From positions 1-64,000 of the forward strand of contig NZ_JAMXAY010000013.1 of assembly GCF_025460835.1 (NCBI RefSeq): a DNA stretch of 64,000 nucleotides, read 5' to 3'. Under the pieces are notes generated by a model, which worked only from the letters and a program-made list of their open reading frames with translations, searched no databases and had not been told where the DNA came from. The stretch is from Parapedobacter soli. GTDB taxonomy: Bacteria > Bacteroidota > Bacteroidia > Sphingobacteriales > Sphingobacteriaceae. A program made the translations under genes and the position numbers. Below, piece after piece: positions 44,141 to 54,200 of the stretch; the first letter of the stretch is position 1; each line of letters begins with the position of its first letter.

Positions 44141-44371
44141 CTACTTCTCGCTAAGTGCTTGGTCTGCCGTCGTGACCTTAGCCACGGCCGTAAGGACGAA
44201 GCCAGCAGTAGCCACGTAGCCCGCTACCTGCCGCACCTGTTCAGACAGGGCAATGTTGTCGGGGGCCAGTACCAGTGCGGCCGAGATGGCCGTAAGAGTG
44301 GCGCCCAGCGCCATCGCCTTCTTCCAGAATTTCGGTGTCTCCGAGTTGAGACGTTGCCAGATTGTTTTCAT
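44141..44371 (-). CDS. Putative holin (76 aa, two TM helices)
   Basis: A short protein with a basic N-terminus and two hydrophobic helices (about residues 17-36, 'KKAMALGATLTAISAALVLA', and 48-67, 'AGYVATAGFVLTAVAKV') joined by an 'PDNIALSEQ' turn. It is 2 bp upstream of the endolysin in transcription order. Typical class II holin topology; sequence family not recognised. Confidence 0.65.
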   Translation of the reverse strand: MKTIWQRLNSETPKFWKKAMALGATLTAISAALVLAPDNIALSEQVRQVAGYVATAGFVLTAVAKVTTADQALSEK

Positions 44372-44392
44372 GATTTATGTGGGATTAAATAG

Positions 44393-44794
44393 TTACTCCT
44401 TCACCAGCCACTTGCCCAGCACGCCAGCATCACGGTAGTCAAGTCCGCCGTCTCTGATCGCGTCTCGCTCGAACTCCTCGGTGGAGAAGATCCGGAGCTC
44501 TGCTATGGATACGGAGGATTCCTCATTCGCGATGGCGTCAAGGTCCGCAGTCAGCTCCTGGAACTTCGGATGCTCGGCCGTTACCGATTCGCCGGGCTTG
44601 ATGCCGTGCTTTCCGAATACTTCGATCCGCTTCGCATTAGCTTCCGGCAATGCCCGGTCGATAATCTCGGTAAGCTTGACCGCACGCTTGACCGCTCCGT
44701 AGTCGGATGCCTTGAAGTTGCCCAGCTTGCCCGAAAGGAATTCGAGAAGGCCATATTGGGCCATTTCCGGTTTGGTTGCCTTAGCCTTCGCCAT
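44393..44794 (-). CDS. Small phage protein of unknown function (133 aa)
   Basis: No family recognised; predicted helical, with 'YGLLEFLSGKLGNFK' and 'DAIANEESSVSIAEL'. I chose ATG 44794 because it has a clear GGAGG seven bases upstream, which is uncommon here; a GTG at 44800 is next best. It overlaps the end of the previous gene by 14 bases. Confidence 0.65.
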   Translation of the reverse strand: MAKAKATKPEMAQYGLLEFLSGKLGNFKASDYGAVKRAVKLTEIIDRALPEANAKRIEVFGKHGIKPGESVTAEHPKFQELTADLDAIANEESSVSIAELRIFSTEEFERDAIRDGGLDYRDAGVLGKWLVKE

Positions 44795-45122
44795 TGCCAC
44801 CTCCTTCCTGCTCGCTGCCTTGGATGCTTTTCAGCACTTTGGTGATCTTTGGCGACACCGCCGTAATGACCGCCTGAAGCTCGGGTGTGATTTCCTGCTC
44901 GACCGGGCCGTCCGGCGTATTGACCGGCCACGGGTTGTGGCTAATCGTCTTGATGTCCGTGCCGGGCAGGAACACCTCGCCGTTGTTGTCGAGTGTGTCC
45001 TCGGTGTAGTTGACATGGACCGATCCGTTGGCATGGATCGACAGGTCGGTAAACCGCGCTACCCTGGGCAGCCCGGTGCGCTCGCATGCGGATATGGGAG
45101 CGGTGATGTTGATTTTAGACAT
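44781..45122 (-). CDS. Small phage protein of unknown function (113 aa)
   Basis: No family recognised. It has a beta-rich start ('ITAPISACERTGLPRVARF'), a central acidic 'NYTEDTLDNNGEVFLPGTD', and an acidic Gly-rich tail ('SEQEGGGNGEG'). ATG 45122 (MSKINIT) is preferred over the longer frame to 45161, which overlaps a hidden small gene. It is placed between tail and lysis genes. Confidence 0.65.
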   Translation of the reverse strand: MSKINITAPISACERTGLPRVARFTDLSIHANGSVHVNYTEDTLDNNGEVFLPGTDIKTISHNPWPVNTPDGPVEQEITPELQAVITAVSPKITKVLKSIQGSEQEGGGNGEG

Positions 45123-45255
45123 GTCTTGAATCTTTATTGATTTTCGATTTTCCTCCTCCATTTGAGGGGCTATTATTTACCTTTTTCTTGCCAACCACCT
45201 TGTAGATAGCAAGTGCGATTAATAGGACTACCGCTATTGTTATTGCTGTTTCCAT
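45115..45255 (-). CDS. Very small single-TM phage protein (46 aa)
   Basis: A frame from ATG 45255 to TAA 45115: METAITIAVVLLIALAIYKV then a basic, Ser/Asn-rich tail. It has one TM helix and resembles small membrane proteins of phage lysis or superinfection-immunity regions. It overlaps the 113-aa gene by 8 bases and starts 5 bases after the stop of the 366-aa gene. Confidence 0.55.
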   Translation of the reverse strand: METAITIAVVLLIALAIYKVVGKKKVNNSPSNGGGKSKINKDSRHV

Positions 45256-45260
45256 GCTTA

Positions 45261-46361
45261 TTATAATGGGTCATCACACAGTCCGTTGGCCACTTCCACC
45301 CCGGCAGTAATCTGCACCCAAATCCTAGCCGGGCCGGTGCCCCTTGAGTAGAATCCGTTGGTTGCTAGCACCGTGAGCGACGGCCCGTCATAGTGCTTGT
45401 TATCCAAGTAGCTCCTGTACGTCGTTGCCGGTGCGCTGATTGCGCAAGCATTAGCGGCGTTATTGACGGCAAAGGCCACCCAGCTGAATAGCATGTAATT
45501 GGCTGGGTCGCCAGATGGCCATCCTCCCGGCACTGCGCTTCCGGATTGTGTGACGTCGCCCGCACCCCCGGTTACACGGTACCAACGCCCTCCGGCGGTA
45601 TCGACGTAGAATCCATCAGGCACTGGTGTAGATGCGCCTGAATCCGCGTAGAGCTTACCGCCTATCAATAGTTTCACGGTGTAGTACCTTGCTGTGAGGG
45701 TCGATGACGTCTCTGCTGCCGAAGCTGTGGTCGCGTGGTAATACATATTGATCGTACCTGCCTGTACTGTGACTGTTCTGATGGTGGGGCTTAGAAATAC
45801 TCCTTCCGGATTCTGATGGTATGACCGAACCTGAATAGTCTGCCCGAACTCCACGTAATCTGATATGTCCGTCACGGGGCTGGAAATAGTGGTATTCTGA
45901 GGAATATTCCCGAACTGGATGGTTGCCCAGCCCGCCCCCGAGTTAATCTGGACGCCGTATATGCCATTATCGTAATACGCCGATTGGACGCTGAAAGCTT
46001 CTATAATAAAGGCCGACAAGCTGTGCTGTGAGATATTTGGCACCGCTGCGACCGTGCCCAGCGTATTCAGCCCCGCGTCATTAAACCACTGGATCATCTG
46101 TCCGGATGGGCCCCGCCCCCGGCCTGTCCAATGCCTTGCCGTGTTGTGCATGGCGTAGTTGTCACTGCCGATGGTGCAACCGCCGATGAAACCCGCTACG
46201 CCGTCCTTGGTGGTGTTAAGTAGGAAATCGAGGTAGAACCGCGACTTTAAGACGGATTCGGTCGCATTCGGTATAGCGATGTCCGCTTTGACCGAGTTTG
46301 CATTGGTCGTGCCGTCGTGTAATTTTTCTGTTCTGTATGCACTATTTGGCGCTGCGCACAT
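45261..46361 (-). CDS. Phage structural protein of unknown function (366 aa)
   Basis: Beta-rich and Gly/Thr-rich, with no TM segment; the start 'MCAAPNSAYRTE' has no signal. The C-terminal third holds two similar units ending in Cys, 'YADSGASTPVPDGFYVDT' and 'HYDGPSLTVLATNGFYSRG', like the Cys-containing surface-adhesin repeats of Bacteroidota. It lies right after the tail-tip gene, so it may be a receptor-binding or minor tail protein. Confidence 0.6.
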   Translation of the reverse strand: MCAAPNSAYRTEKLHDGTTNANSVKADIAIPNATESVLKSRFYLDFLLNTTKDGVAGFIGGCTIGSDNYAMHNTARHWTGRGRGPSGQMIQWFNDAGLNTLGTVAAVPNISQHSLSAFIIEAFSVQSAYYDNGIYGVQINSGAGWATIQFGNIPQNTTISSPVTDISDYVEFGQTIQVRSYHQNPEGVFLSPTIRTVTVQAGTINMYYHATTASAAETSSTLTARYYTVKLLIGGKLYADSGASTPVPDGFYVDTAGGRWYRVTGGAGDVTQSGSAVPGGWPSGDPANYMLFSWVAFAVNNAANACAISAPATTYRSYLDNKHYDGPSLTVLATNGFYSRGTGPARIWVQITAGVEVANGLCDDPL

Positions 46362-46379
46362 ATTCTTTTCTCCTTTCTT

Positions 46380-49300
46380 TTATGAAACCCATATATATCT
46401 TTTGCCCGATTCGGGTGATGAAGGTGCTGCCGATGGCACGATGATAGCGGACGGCTCAATGACGGGGCATGTGATTTTGCCCGAAAAGGATGTAGCCCCG
46501 TCTGGCGAGATTACGGCCTGACCGGTCGCAGAACCTGTCCCGGAAGGCCTCAAATAGAGAGATCCAAGAGGTGACGCAAGAATGACGTTGCCTGTTGCCG
46601 TTTCGCGAAGTACAGACGTGCTGGCGAACGAAATACCCCCAGTATTTGCCGCCGATGCCGCGATGGTTACCGAACTTGAAAAGGTATGTACTCCCGTCCA
46701 CGTCTTATTGCCTGATAACCCCGTTTGGTTACCGGACGACCAGACGAACTCGGATTTGTCAAGATTCTGCGTTGTCCAGAACGTATGAACGCTATTCCAC
46801 CCGCTGTGATTGGTGCGGAATTGGACTGTCTGGGCTGACGTGTTGAACCACAACTGCGCCATGCGTGTTGACGCCAATGCCATGTGTATGCCCGCGCCGA
46901 GCTGTGTAAACGGCGTATTTGCCGCGGTGCTTGCGCAAATAAATTGGTTTGCTGCCCCGAGTCCGTCAAATGCTGCGATACTACCAAGTGAGTTTATAGA
47001 CGCCAGTCCCCATTGGCGATAGTCTCCCCATCCATACGCCGCATTCCAATTACTCACTTGCCCATTGGTCGGTAAAGTGTATCCCGACGCAACCGAAACG
47101 CTAAATGTCGTATTACCCGTTTGATTGGCTCCGAAACTAGCGGATCCGGAAAGACCAGTGCCCGTCGATAGCGATAGCGTGCCGCTCCCGATGGTGGGGA
47201 ACGTGGCCAGCGAGCCGTTGCCTCGGATGTATTGGGAGGTCGTGCCGTTGGCGAGGTTGCCGGAGTGCCATAGCTCGTACCAAGGCGTTAGACCTCCGTT
47301 GTTTTTTGAGCGAAACCAGTACCGACCATCAGCACCCCCATGTCCGTTGTTGTAGTAAAATTGGACACCTGAGTTGTTGCCTCCTCTTGAGAACTTTATG
47401 AACCCACCGTATGATTTCCCGGAAGGACCATCCCCAGCCCATGTGTTGGTTCCGTACCCTGAACGGTAGCCGCCAAGTGGCAATGATTCGTCTAAGTTCT
47501 CAACAGCTCCAGAATTTTGACCGACGAAATAGTTGTTAGAGAAATATCCCTCAGAGCTGTGATTCCCCCAAGAATACGCAGTCTGCCCGTTCACTATCCG
47601 GCTATCATTCCCTTGTGCTACTGTATTAGCTGTCGTGCCGAATGGCCTGTTGAAGCCTGAATTCTTGGCGAATGCCGGCTCCTTGCCATCGAGCGCCGCT
47701 TGCAATCCGGTAATTTGGCTGATTGGGTGCGTGTGCGACGCTGGCGCATAGCTTGCGGTGAAGTTCACCCACTTGCCGGTACTGCTGTTGTACCGCAAGA
47801 GCTGATTATTGGCGAGGGATGCCAAGGCAATGTCATCCAAACCAGCAAGTGTGCCGGACGTTCCCCCACCGCCTCCGCTTCCCGGCGCACCGAACCAGAC
47901 ATAGGCCTGACCGGAATGCGGGCCAGTGGGTGCCGACTGCGGAATGGAAAGCGCACCCGTGAAGTGATTGTGCGCGGTCCATGTATTCGATCCGGCGAGA
48001 GTACCAAAATCAGATGGATTGAGGTTGCCGTCGTGCCAAAAGATATTCCAGTTTCCCCATGCGCCGGTGTTGCCTTTGTTGCGTATCGCAAAAACACCGT
48101 TCCCCCGAAATGGCCAGTTAACTTGTAAAAGGTCATTATTTCCAGTTGAATATTGATTGACTGTTAAAACACTCGCTTGAGAAGTTGGCCGGTTACTAGC
48201 GACAGTGTTAAGCTCGAAGCTACCCCTTACCGCGTCGTTGAGGTCAGAAAGCGCTTGATAAGCTGGCGCATTGAATATATTCCAATACCCAGCCTCCGTA
48301 TGGTTGCCCCACCCAAACGCCGTCTGCCCATTAACTATCCGGGAATCATTCCCCTGCGCTACCGTGCCGGATGTAGTTCCGAAGTTTTTGTTAAACGCAG
48401 AATTCTTCGCGAAAGCCGGCTCCTTGCCATCCAATGCTGCCTGCAGACCAGTCACCTGTGAAATCGGATGCGTGTGGCTGATGGGCGCATACCGGGCATC
48501 TAGCTGACTGTTATTTCGCACCTGCGCTGAACCCGTACCCAACACGGCATACCCGCTAAGGTCAACGGTGAACGTGGAGTTAACCCACTTACCCGTGGAA
48601 CTATTATATCGAAGAAATTGATTGTTCGTGACGCTAGACAACGCAACGTCATCCAGCCCTGCCAAAGTACCAGCCGAACCGCCGCCGCCTCCGCTTCCCG
48701 GCGCGCCAAACCATAGGTAAGCCTGTCCCGCATGAGGCCCAGATGGCGCAGCCTGCGGAATTGACAAAGCGCCCGTAAAATGATTGTGGGCGGTAAACGT
48801 ATTGTCCGATGCACGCACCGCGTAGCCAGCCAGCTGGTGGTTGCCCCACCCGTGCGCGGTTTGCCCGTTAATGATACGGGAATCGTTCCCTACCGCTACC
48901 GTGCCGGCAGTCGTGCCTGTCGGTATGCGCGCGATAGCCAGCGTACCTGCGTTAATGTCGCTGGCGTTGTGCGTGTGCGCCGATGGTGCGAAGGTGGTAG
49001 GCTTGTCCGACACCTCCGCCCACGTAGGCATCCAGCCTATCGCCTTATACCGCGCATCCAGCTGCGTGTTGTTCCGCACCTGACCGCCTGCCGTTCCCAG
49101 TACCGCGTACCCTTGGGCGTTCACCCAGCTTTGCGTCGCGTAGCCAGTAAGGTCGACGGTGAAGGAGCTATTCTTCCATCGTCCTATGCTGGCATCATAG
49201 GTGAGCACCTGATCGTTCTGCGGCGATGTTATTAGTGTGTCGTCCAAGCCCGCCAACGTGCCGGACGTTCCCCCGCCTCCACCTGAACCCGGCGCGCCGA

Positions 49301-50855
49301 ACCAAATGTAAGCCTCGCCTGGAACGACGTCTTCCGTGAGTGGCGCGGCAAGCGGCACCGACAACAGATGTGTGTTGCGCGTGCCCCTGACAGTAATAGC
49401 CCTGTCAGTTACCGACCCCCGTCTAGTGACTGATTGCAATGTTTCGCTAGTCTGCAATGACCCGTCAGCCAGCCCCGATCGTTGGATCGTGTATGCAAGC
49501 CTATCCTGCGCGTTTCGCTGGCTTACCAGCTCGCTAACTGTGATGATGTTAGACAGCGACACCTCGTATCGGTACGGCTCCTGCAGGTCGCGTGTGAAGC
49601 CGGAAATCCGTATGTCGGTATCAACACCCAGCGGCGTATCCACGATCCTCACCGTATTGCCAAGCACCAATTCCACCGCGTCCTCAAGCACATATTTCGG
49701 CTTGAGCGATGCCGACCAATTGTAATGGCTGACCTTGTAATCTTCCAAATACTGCTCGCCGATATCTTGCAACTTAGCCTCCTCTGCGGCCACATAGGAC
49801 GGTGGCATGAAGATGTCGAGCAGGACATACTTGTCGCCGACAGCGGGCTTCAGCACGGCGTTAGGCACGCCCGACGGATATGCTGGATCGTCAATTATTG
49901 GATTGAGCGTAATTTGTCTGGTTGCGTGGTCGTAACCAGCGTCGGCAATGGTAAAGGTAAATCCAGCCAATTGACCTGAAATAAACGCCACCTTTGCCGG
50001 CTCATTGGTCAGGTAGCTATTGATATTAAAATCAAGCGAAGTGTCACGGAAAACGTTGTCAGCCGTAACATGGCTCACCGTTCCGACCCTGTGAGGATAT
50101 ATGTTGTCGAAAGTGACCGTCTGCTCCACGACGTCCCCTACTGGCGTGACCGTAATAGGATTGCCGCCGGTGGGCTGCAAGCGTCGGTGTCCGTAGTCGG
50201 CCGGAAGGTTGCGCGTGCCACCCAACACAGTCAGTCGGTTAATGACCGGGATATCGCTACGATCGCGCCGCAGTTCATAAAGTTCATTTGCCTTGCCATA
50301 CTCCCAGGTAAGGCCGCTTGAAGCTTGGTTGCGTCCGAAATTGATCTGCTTTCCCGTTACCCAGAATTCAAGGTTATACTTGTCGGCCAAATCTTGCAAT
50401 ACCGTCAGCAACTTGGCGTTGCTGTACCCGAATTGCATCACCTCGGTGGGTTCTACAGCGCCCACCGTCCATCCGCTTGATACCCGATTGGCGTTCCTGA
50501 CGATTAAATCAATCATCGTGGCCGCATCCGACATCATGTAGACTTCCGATTCAGTCAGCTGGTTATCCTTGTCGAGCGTCTTTAGCTCCCATTTTCCTAG
50601 GTCGTAATACAGCGCCTCAAATTCGAGCTGGTACGTGAAGCCTATCTTATCGAACCGCCTGCCAATATTGGATGGTCTGTTGATTTTATAGGTCTGGCCG
50701 TACACCTCGACGGTGTCGCCGATTTGGAACGCGACTGGCGAAGGCAAAGAGAATTCCATCTCCACCCTGTCCTCGGACATGATAGCCTTGAACTGCTTTC
50801 CGGATGCTCGGACCGCAGCAATGACGGTACTTCCTCTTTTAATCTCGTAGATCAT
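46380..50855 (-). CDS. Large tail-tip/tail-fibre protein with repeated modules (1491 aa)
   Basis: The first roughly 470 residues are a tail-hub/tail-associated domain ('VEVYGQTYKINRPSNIGRRF', 'TYQLEFEALYYDLGKWEL'). After it come three copies of a fibre cassette near residues 512, 708 and 980, each with 'PS-P--G-AY-WFGAPGSGGGGG' and 'GTLAGLDD', then shaft repeats ('ARYAPISHTHPISQ', 'AALDGKEPAFAKN', 'GNDSRIVNGQTA-GWGNH'). A pyocin-knob-like 'GNTGAWGNWNIFWHDGNL' is at about residue 950. The C-terminus is again the cassette start, 'APSSPESGKRYIWVS'. It probably forms the tail tip and central fibre that contacts the host. Confidence 0.85.
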   Translation of the reverse strand: MIYEIKRGSTVIAAVRASGKQFKAIMSEDRVEMEFSLPSPVAFQIGDTVEVYGQTYKINRPSNIGRRFDKIGFTYQLEFEALYYDLGKWELKTLDKDNQLTESEVYMMSDAATMIDLIVRNANRVSSGWTVGAVEPTEVMQFGYSNAKLLTVLQDLADKYNLEFWVTGKQINFGRNQASSGLTWEYGKANELYELRRDRSDIPVINRLTVLGGTRNLPADYGHRRLQPTGGNPITVTPVGDVVEQTVTFDNIYPHRVGTVSHVTADNVFRDTSLDFNINSYLTNEPAKVAFISGQLAGFTFTIADAGYDHATRQITLNPIIDDPAYPSGVPNAVLKPAVGDKYVLLDIFMPPSYVAAEEAKLQDIGEQYLEDYKVSHYNWSASLKPKYVLEDAVELVLGNTVRIVDTPLGVDTDIRISGFTRDLQEPYRYEVSLSNIITVSELVSQRNAQDRLAYTIQRSGLADGSLQTSETLQSVTRRGSVTDRAITVRGTRNTHLLSVPLAAPLTEDVVPGEAYIWFGAPGSGGGGGTSGTLAGLDDTLITSPQNDQVLTYDASIGRWKNSSFTVDLTGYATQSWVNAQGYAVLGTAGGQVRNNTQLDARYKAIGWMPTWAEVSDKPTTFAPSAHTHNASDINAGTLAIARIPTGTTAGTVAVGNDSRIINGQTAHGWGNHQLAGYAVRASDNTFTAHNHFTGALSIPQAAPSGPHAGQAYLWFGAPGSGGGGGSAGTLAGLDDVALSSVTNNQFLRYNSSTGKWVNSTFTVDLSGYAVLGTGSAQVRNNSQLDARYAPISHTHPISQVTGLQAALDGKEPAFAKNSAFNKNFGTTSGTVAQGNDSRIVNGQTAFGWGNHTEAGYWNIFNAPAYQALSDLNDAVRGSFELNTVASNRPTSQASVLTVNQYSTGNNDLLQVNWPFRGNGVFAIRNKGNTGAWGNWNIFWHDGNLNPSDFGTLAGSNTWTAHNHFTGALSIPQSAPTGPHSGQAYVWFGAPGSGGGGGTSGTLAGLDDIALASLANNQLLRYNSSTGKWVNFTASYAPASHTHPISQITGLQAALDGKEPAFAKNSGFNRPFGTTANTVAQGNDSRIVNGQTAYSWGNHSSEGYFSNNYFVGQNSGAVENLDESLPLGGYRSGYGTNTWAGDGPSGKSYGGFIKFSRGGNNSGVQFYYNNGHGGADGRYWFRSKNNGGLTPWYELWHSGNLANGTTSQYIRGNGSLATFPTIGSGTLSLSTGTGLSGSASFGANQTGNTTFSVSVASGYTLPTNGQVSNWNAAYGWGDYRQWGLASINSLGSIAAFDGLGAANQFICASTAANTPFTQLGAGIHMALASTRMAQLWFNTSAQTVQFRTNHSGWNSVHTFWTTQNLDKSEFVWSSGNQTGLSGNKTWTGVHTFSSSVTIAASAANTGGISFASTSVLRETATGNVILASPLGSLYLRPSGTGSATGQAVISPDGATSFSGKITCPVIEPSAIIVPSAAPSSPESGKRYIWVS

Positions 50856-51292
50856 GTCGTAATCGCAAATCGCTCTGTGGGATGGTCGTCGACCAAAACC
50901 AAATTGAACTCAAATCCAACCTTTCCCGACCTGAACGTGCCAAGCTTCCGCACACCCGTCATGTCCTGATACGATACTTTGTAGCGACGGTTCCGGCTGA
51001 CGATGTCGAAATTGAACTCACCGGTGGTCATCAGGAAATCACACAACGCGTTGTATTTCGTGTGGAAATCCGATTCGCTGGTGGCCATAAGCGTACAGGG
51101 GATGACCAGCGTCCGGCTTTCAAACCGCCGGGTGCCGAGGTAACGTTCCGTGCCGTTCTCGCCCGCCCAGTTGATCGATAGGCCGTTATCCTTCAGCTTC
51201 GGTGCTTTCAATAGCTCGGCATCCGTACCCTTGCCGAAGTATATCCCCCATTGTGTAGCCGGGTCGTATGTATTCCACCTGTAGTTACTCAT
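50852..51292 (-). CDS. Distal tail protein (Dit-like)
   Basis: 146 aa, beta-rich, beginning 'SNYRWNTYDPATQWGIYFGKGTDAEL' and ending 'HPTERFAITT'. Between the tape measure and the tail-tip gene is the standard siphovirus position of the distal tail protein, which joins tail tube to tip. Start ATGA overlap with the tape measure stop. Function by position. Confidence 0.65.
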   Translation of the reverse strand: MSNYRWNTYDPATQWGIYFGKGTDAELLKAPKLKDNGLSINWAGENGTERYLGTRRFESRTLVIPCTLMATSESDFHTKYNALCDFLMTTGEFNFDIVSRNRRYKVSYQDMTGVRKLGTFRSGKVGFEFNLVLVDDHPTERFAITT

Positions 51293-54200
51293 CGTAATCC
51301 TGCCCCCCTCATCAGGCTGTCAGTGTTGGAGATTTTGTTATTCAGCGAAACGATGGCCGTCTCGATGTTGGCGAGCCGATCGGTATTGTCAGCCGTACGG
51401 CCTGTATTCGCGTTGATGCTTACCAGCACCGCCAGTTTCGCATTCATGATCTGCAATTGTTCGTTGTAGATGTTCGTGTTGGATTTGGTGACTTCCAGCA
51501 ATTGCAGCTGGGCTAGCCTTAGCCCGCCGAATTCGGCCTCCAGCCTGTTGGCCGTGCTTTCAGTAATGCCTGAGATGGCGCGGGAAAGTCCCTTGCTCTC
51601 AGAATCTTCCGATTCAAAACTGATTCCCGTAAGTTCTTTTAGGTCGTCGAATTGCTTTTTCGCATTGTTTATGATGTCGTTGTATGCGCTTTCAAGATCA
51701 GATATCTCGCCCCTGTTCAATCCATCCTCCGCTGCGGTCGCAAAGTCCTCATACCAACCCTGCAATTGGGTTTCCAGCACATTTCGCTTCAAAGATTGCA
51801 GGATGGCCCGTTGCATGATCTTCTCGAAGTTGTCGGCAAAATCTTCAGCGGCAATGGTGCCACGCTCGAACATCCCTACAATATCATCAGCGATGCCGCC
51901 GAATGTGGTGCCTGTGAGCTCGGCGCGCAACTGGTTGTTGGCTTCCTTCCATAACTCATACTGTTCGATGATGTTGTTTATTTTCGCAGACATCACATCG
52001 TCGAACTTCCCCTCGTCAAGCATTCGCCGAAGACGGGTAATCTCCTCTTGGGTGATATCCTCGATGGATTTCCAGTCAAACCGGTACTGTTCGGCATTTA
52101 GCACACGCTCGCGCAAATCTTTGAGTAGTCGCTCCTCTACTTCCCAATCGGTGCCCCAACGCTTGAACGGGTTGATTTTATTCCAAAAGTTGTCGGCTTT
52201 TTTACTGGCATGTTCAATGGCTTTGTCGAGTTCCTCAATGGAACCGAAATTCTTGTTGAATTCGTCCAGAAGCTGGTTATTACCCCTGTTGTTGCCCTGC
52301 AATGCAACTATACCCAAAGGTAGGCCGGAAATGCTTTCGTTTACTGTTCTAGCGGCATCGTTGGCCGCTTTGGAATAGGCAGCAATCTTATCCGTTCCGT
52401 AGATGTCATTAACCAGCTGTAACTGGTATTCGAGCGCACGCGTGACCGCATCAAGCTGTTTGATCTGGAAATCGTTAGCCTCCTTTTCCCGCTGGGCACG
52501 CTTGCTGTAAGATGCCTCAATGGCTTCGGATATCCCGCCAAATAAACTAAGGAACGCACCGATGATGGAGCCGATACCGCCTGCCTTACTCATGCCTCCA
52601 CCCACATCTTGGAAGGTTTGCCCCAACGTTTTGGCAAGCTGGCTGACTTGACTAACCATGGCGCCAATCGTTTTGAATGAGCCCGACATCGTGCCGTCAA
52701 AACGGATGGCCGACTCAACCAGCTGGCCAAAGCCATCTACCAACCCAGTGAGGTTGGCAAAATTCTCCTGCTCCACATTTTCAATCGCACCGGTGAAAAA
52801 ATCGCCGAACATCTTTTTCAACTCCGCCTTTTCAGCCTCGGTAGCACCCCTCATGGCATCGATGAGGTTCATCACATACTCCTTACCGTGCTTTAAAGCG
52901 GTAAGCGCTACCGCGGATCCGGCCGTATCAAGAGAACTCATCATTTCCTTGTACCACGCATCGCTCTCGATTTCGGTTTTATAAAGCTCTTTCAGTTCCT
53001 CATCCAGCTGGAGCTTGCGTAATCTTCGGCCTTCTTCGTCGAGCTCCTGCATATCCTTGGCGGCATTCTCACGCAATCGTACGCGCTTCTGCTCGTAGGA
53101 GGCATAATCTTGCAGGAGGCGCTGGGTATTGGCATCACGGTCCTGCTGCTCCTGTTTCACGATGCCGCGTTGCAAGTCTAGCAGTTCTTTAAGCCGCTCG
53201 GATTCCGGGCCCGTGAGCCCAGCGGCCATTGACTTACCGATTAGCAGCGCCGTTTGTTCCTCTACCCGCTGGCGGAAGCTGTCGATGATATCCAGCTCCT
53301 TTGCATATCGCTGGCGGGCCGACGTTTCTCCCAGTTCGTTCTTCCAGCTTTCGAAGTCACGCCAAAGTTCACGCTGTCGGTCCAGCTGGGTGATCAGCAA
53401 TTGAGTATCTTGACGGTACTTGATATCACCCGTCTCACGCGCTTCCATTCCGTCAATTACGGATAGCACACCCGGACCTATTCGTTGGCTTGCAGGGGCT
53501 TTTCGGTTATGCTCCTCGATGACCTGCCGTAGCTTGTCGTAATGATTGCGGGTTTCCTGAAGCTCACGCTCATTGGCGGTCATGCCTTTGGCTTGGATGT
53601 CGGCTTCCTTCTCGGCAATCCGTTGCAGGATATCCAGCCGCTTATCGCCCCAGCGCTCCAGATCCTTATTAGCTTTTTCACCCTCTTTGGTTTTACCCAT
53701 CAGCAGGTCTCGTTCCTCGGTCAGTGTTTTGAGGGATTCCTTGAGGCCGTCGATCTTCTTCTTATCGAATACGGCATCAGGGCTCAATGCCGATTTAAGC
53801 TCGGCTTCCGTGGTCGATATCTCCTGGTTCAGCTCTTTTAAGCGTTCGGTGATGGTGACCACCGGCTCGGTAATGTCCTCCGGTTTAACGCCGGTGATGA
53901 TTTCCTCGAATTTGTCACCCCATACTTTCTTCAACTCATCCATAGAGGTTTCCAGCACCTTCTTCTCCTGGTTCACGATACTTTCACCCATGGATTCACC
54001 GCTGAACAGGTCCCGGAAATACCGCCCCCATGTGCGATCGCTCCCCTTGTAGAATGTGTTCTGGAACGACCGCCCGAACTTGGTCCACATATCGATCCCC
54101 TTAACGCCGTTTCGGTTTAGCTCATCCATCTTTTCCGCAAGGGCATTGAACTCTTCGAATGCCTTTCGTGCTGATGCGGCCTCCCTGATTTTGGCGATGT

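Noticed and set aside
46380-50855. Diversity-generating retroelement acting on the repeated tail-tip modules
   Set aside because: No reverse transcriptase and no adenine-biased template/variable repeat pair seen in the window.
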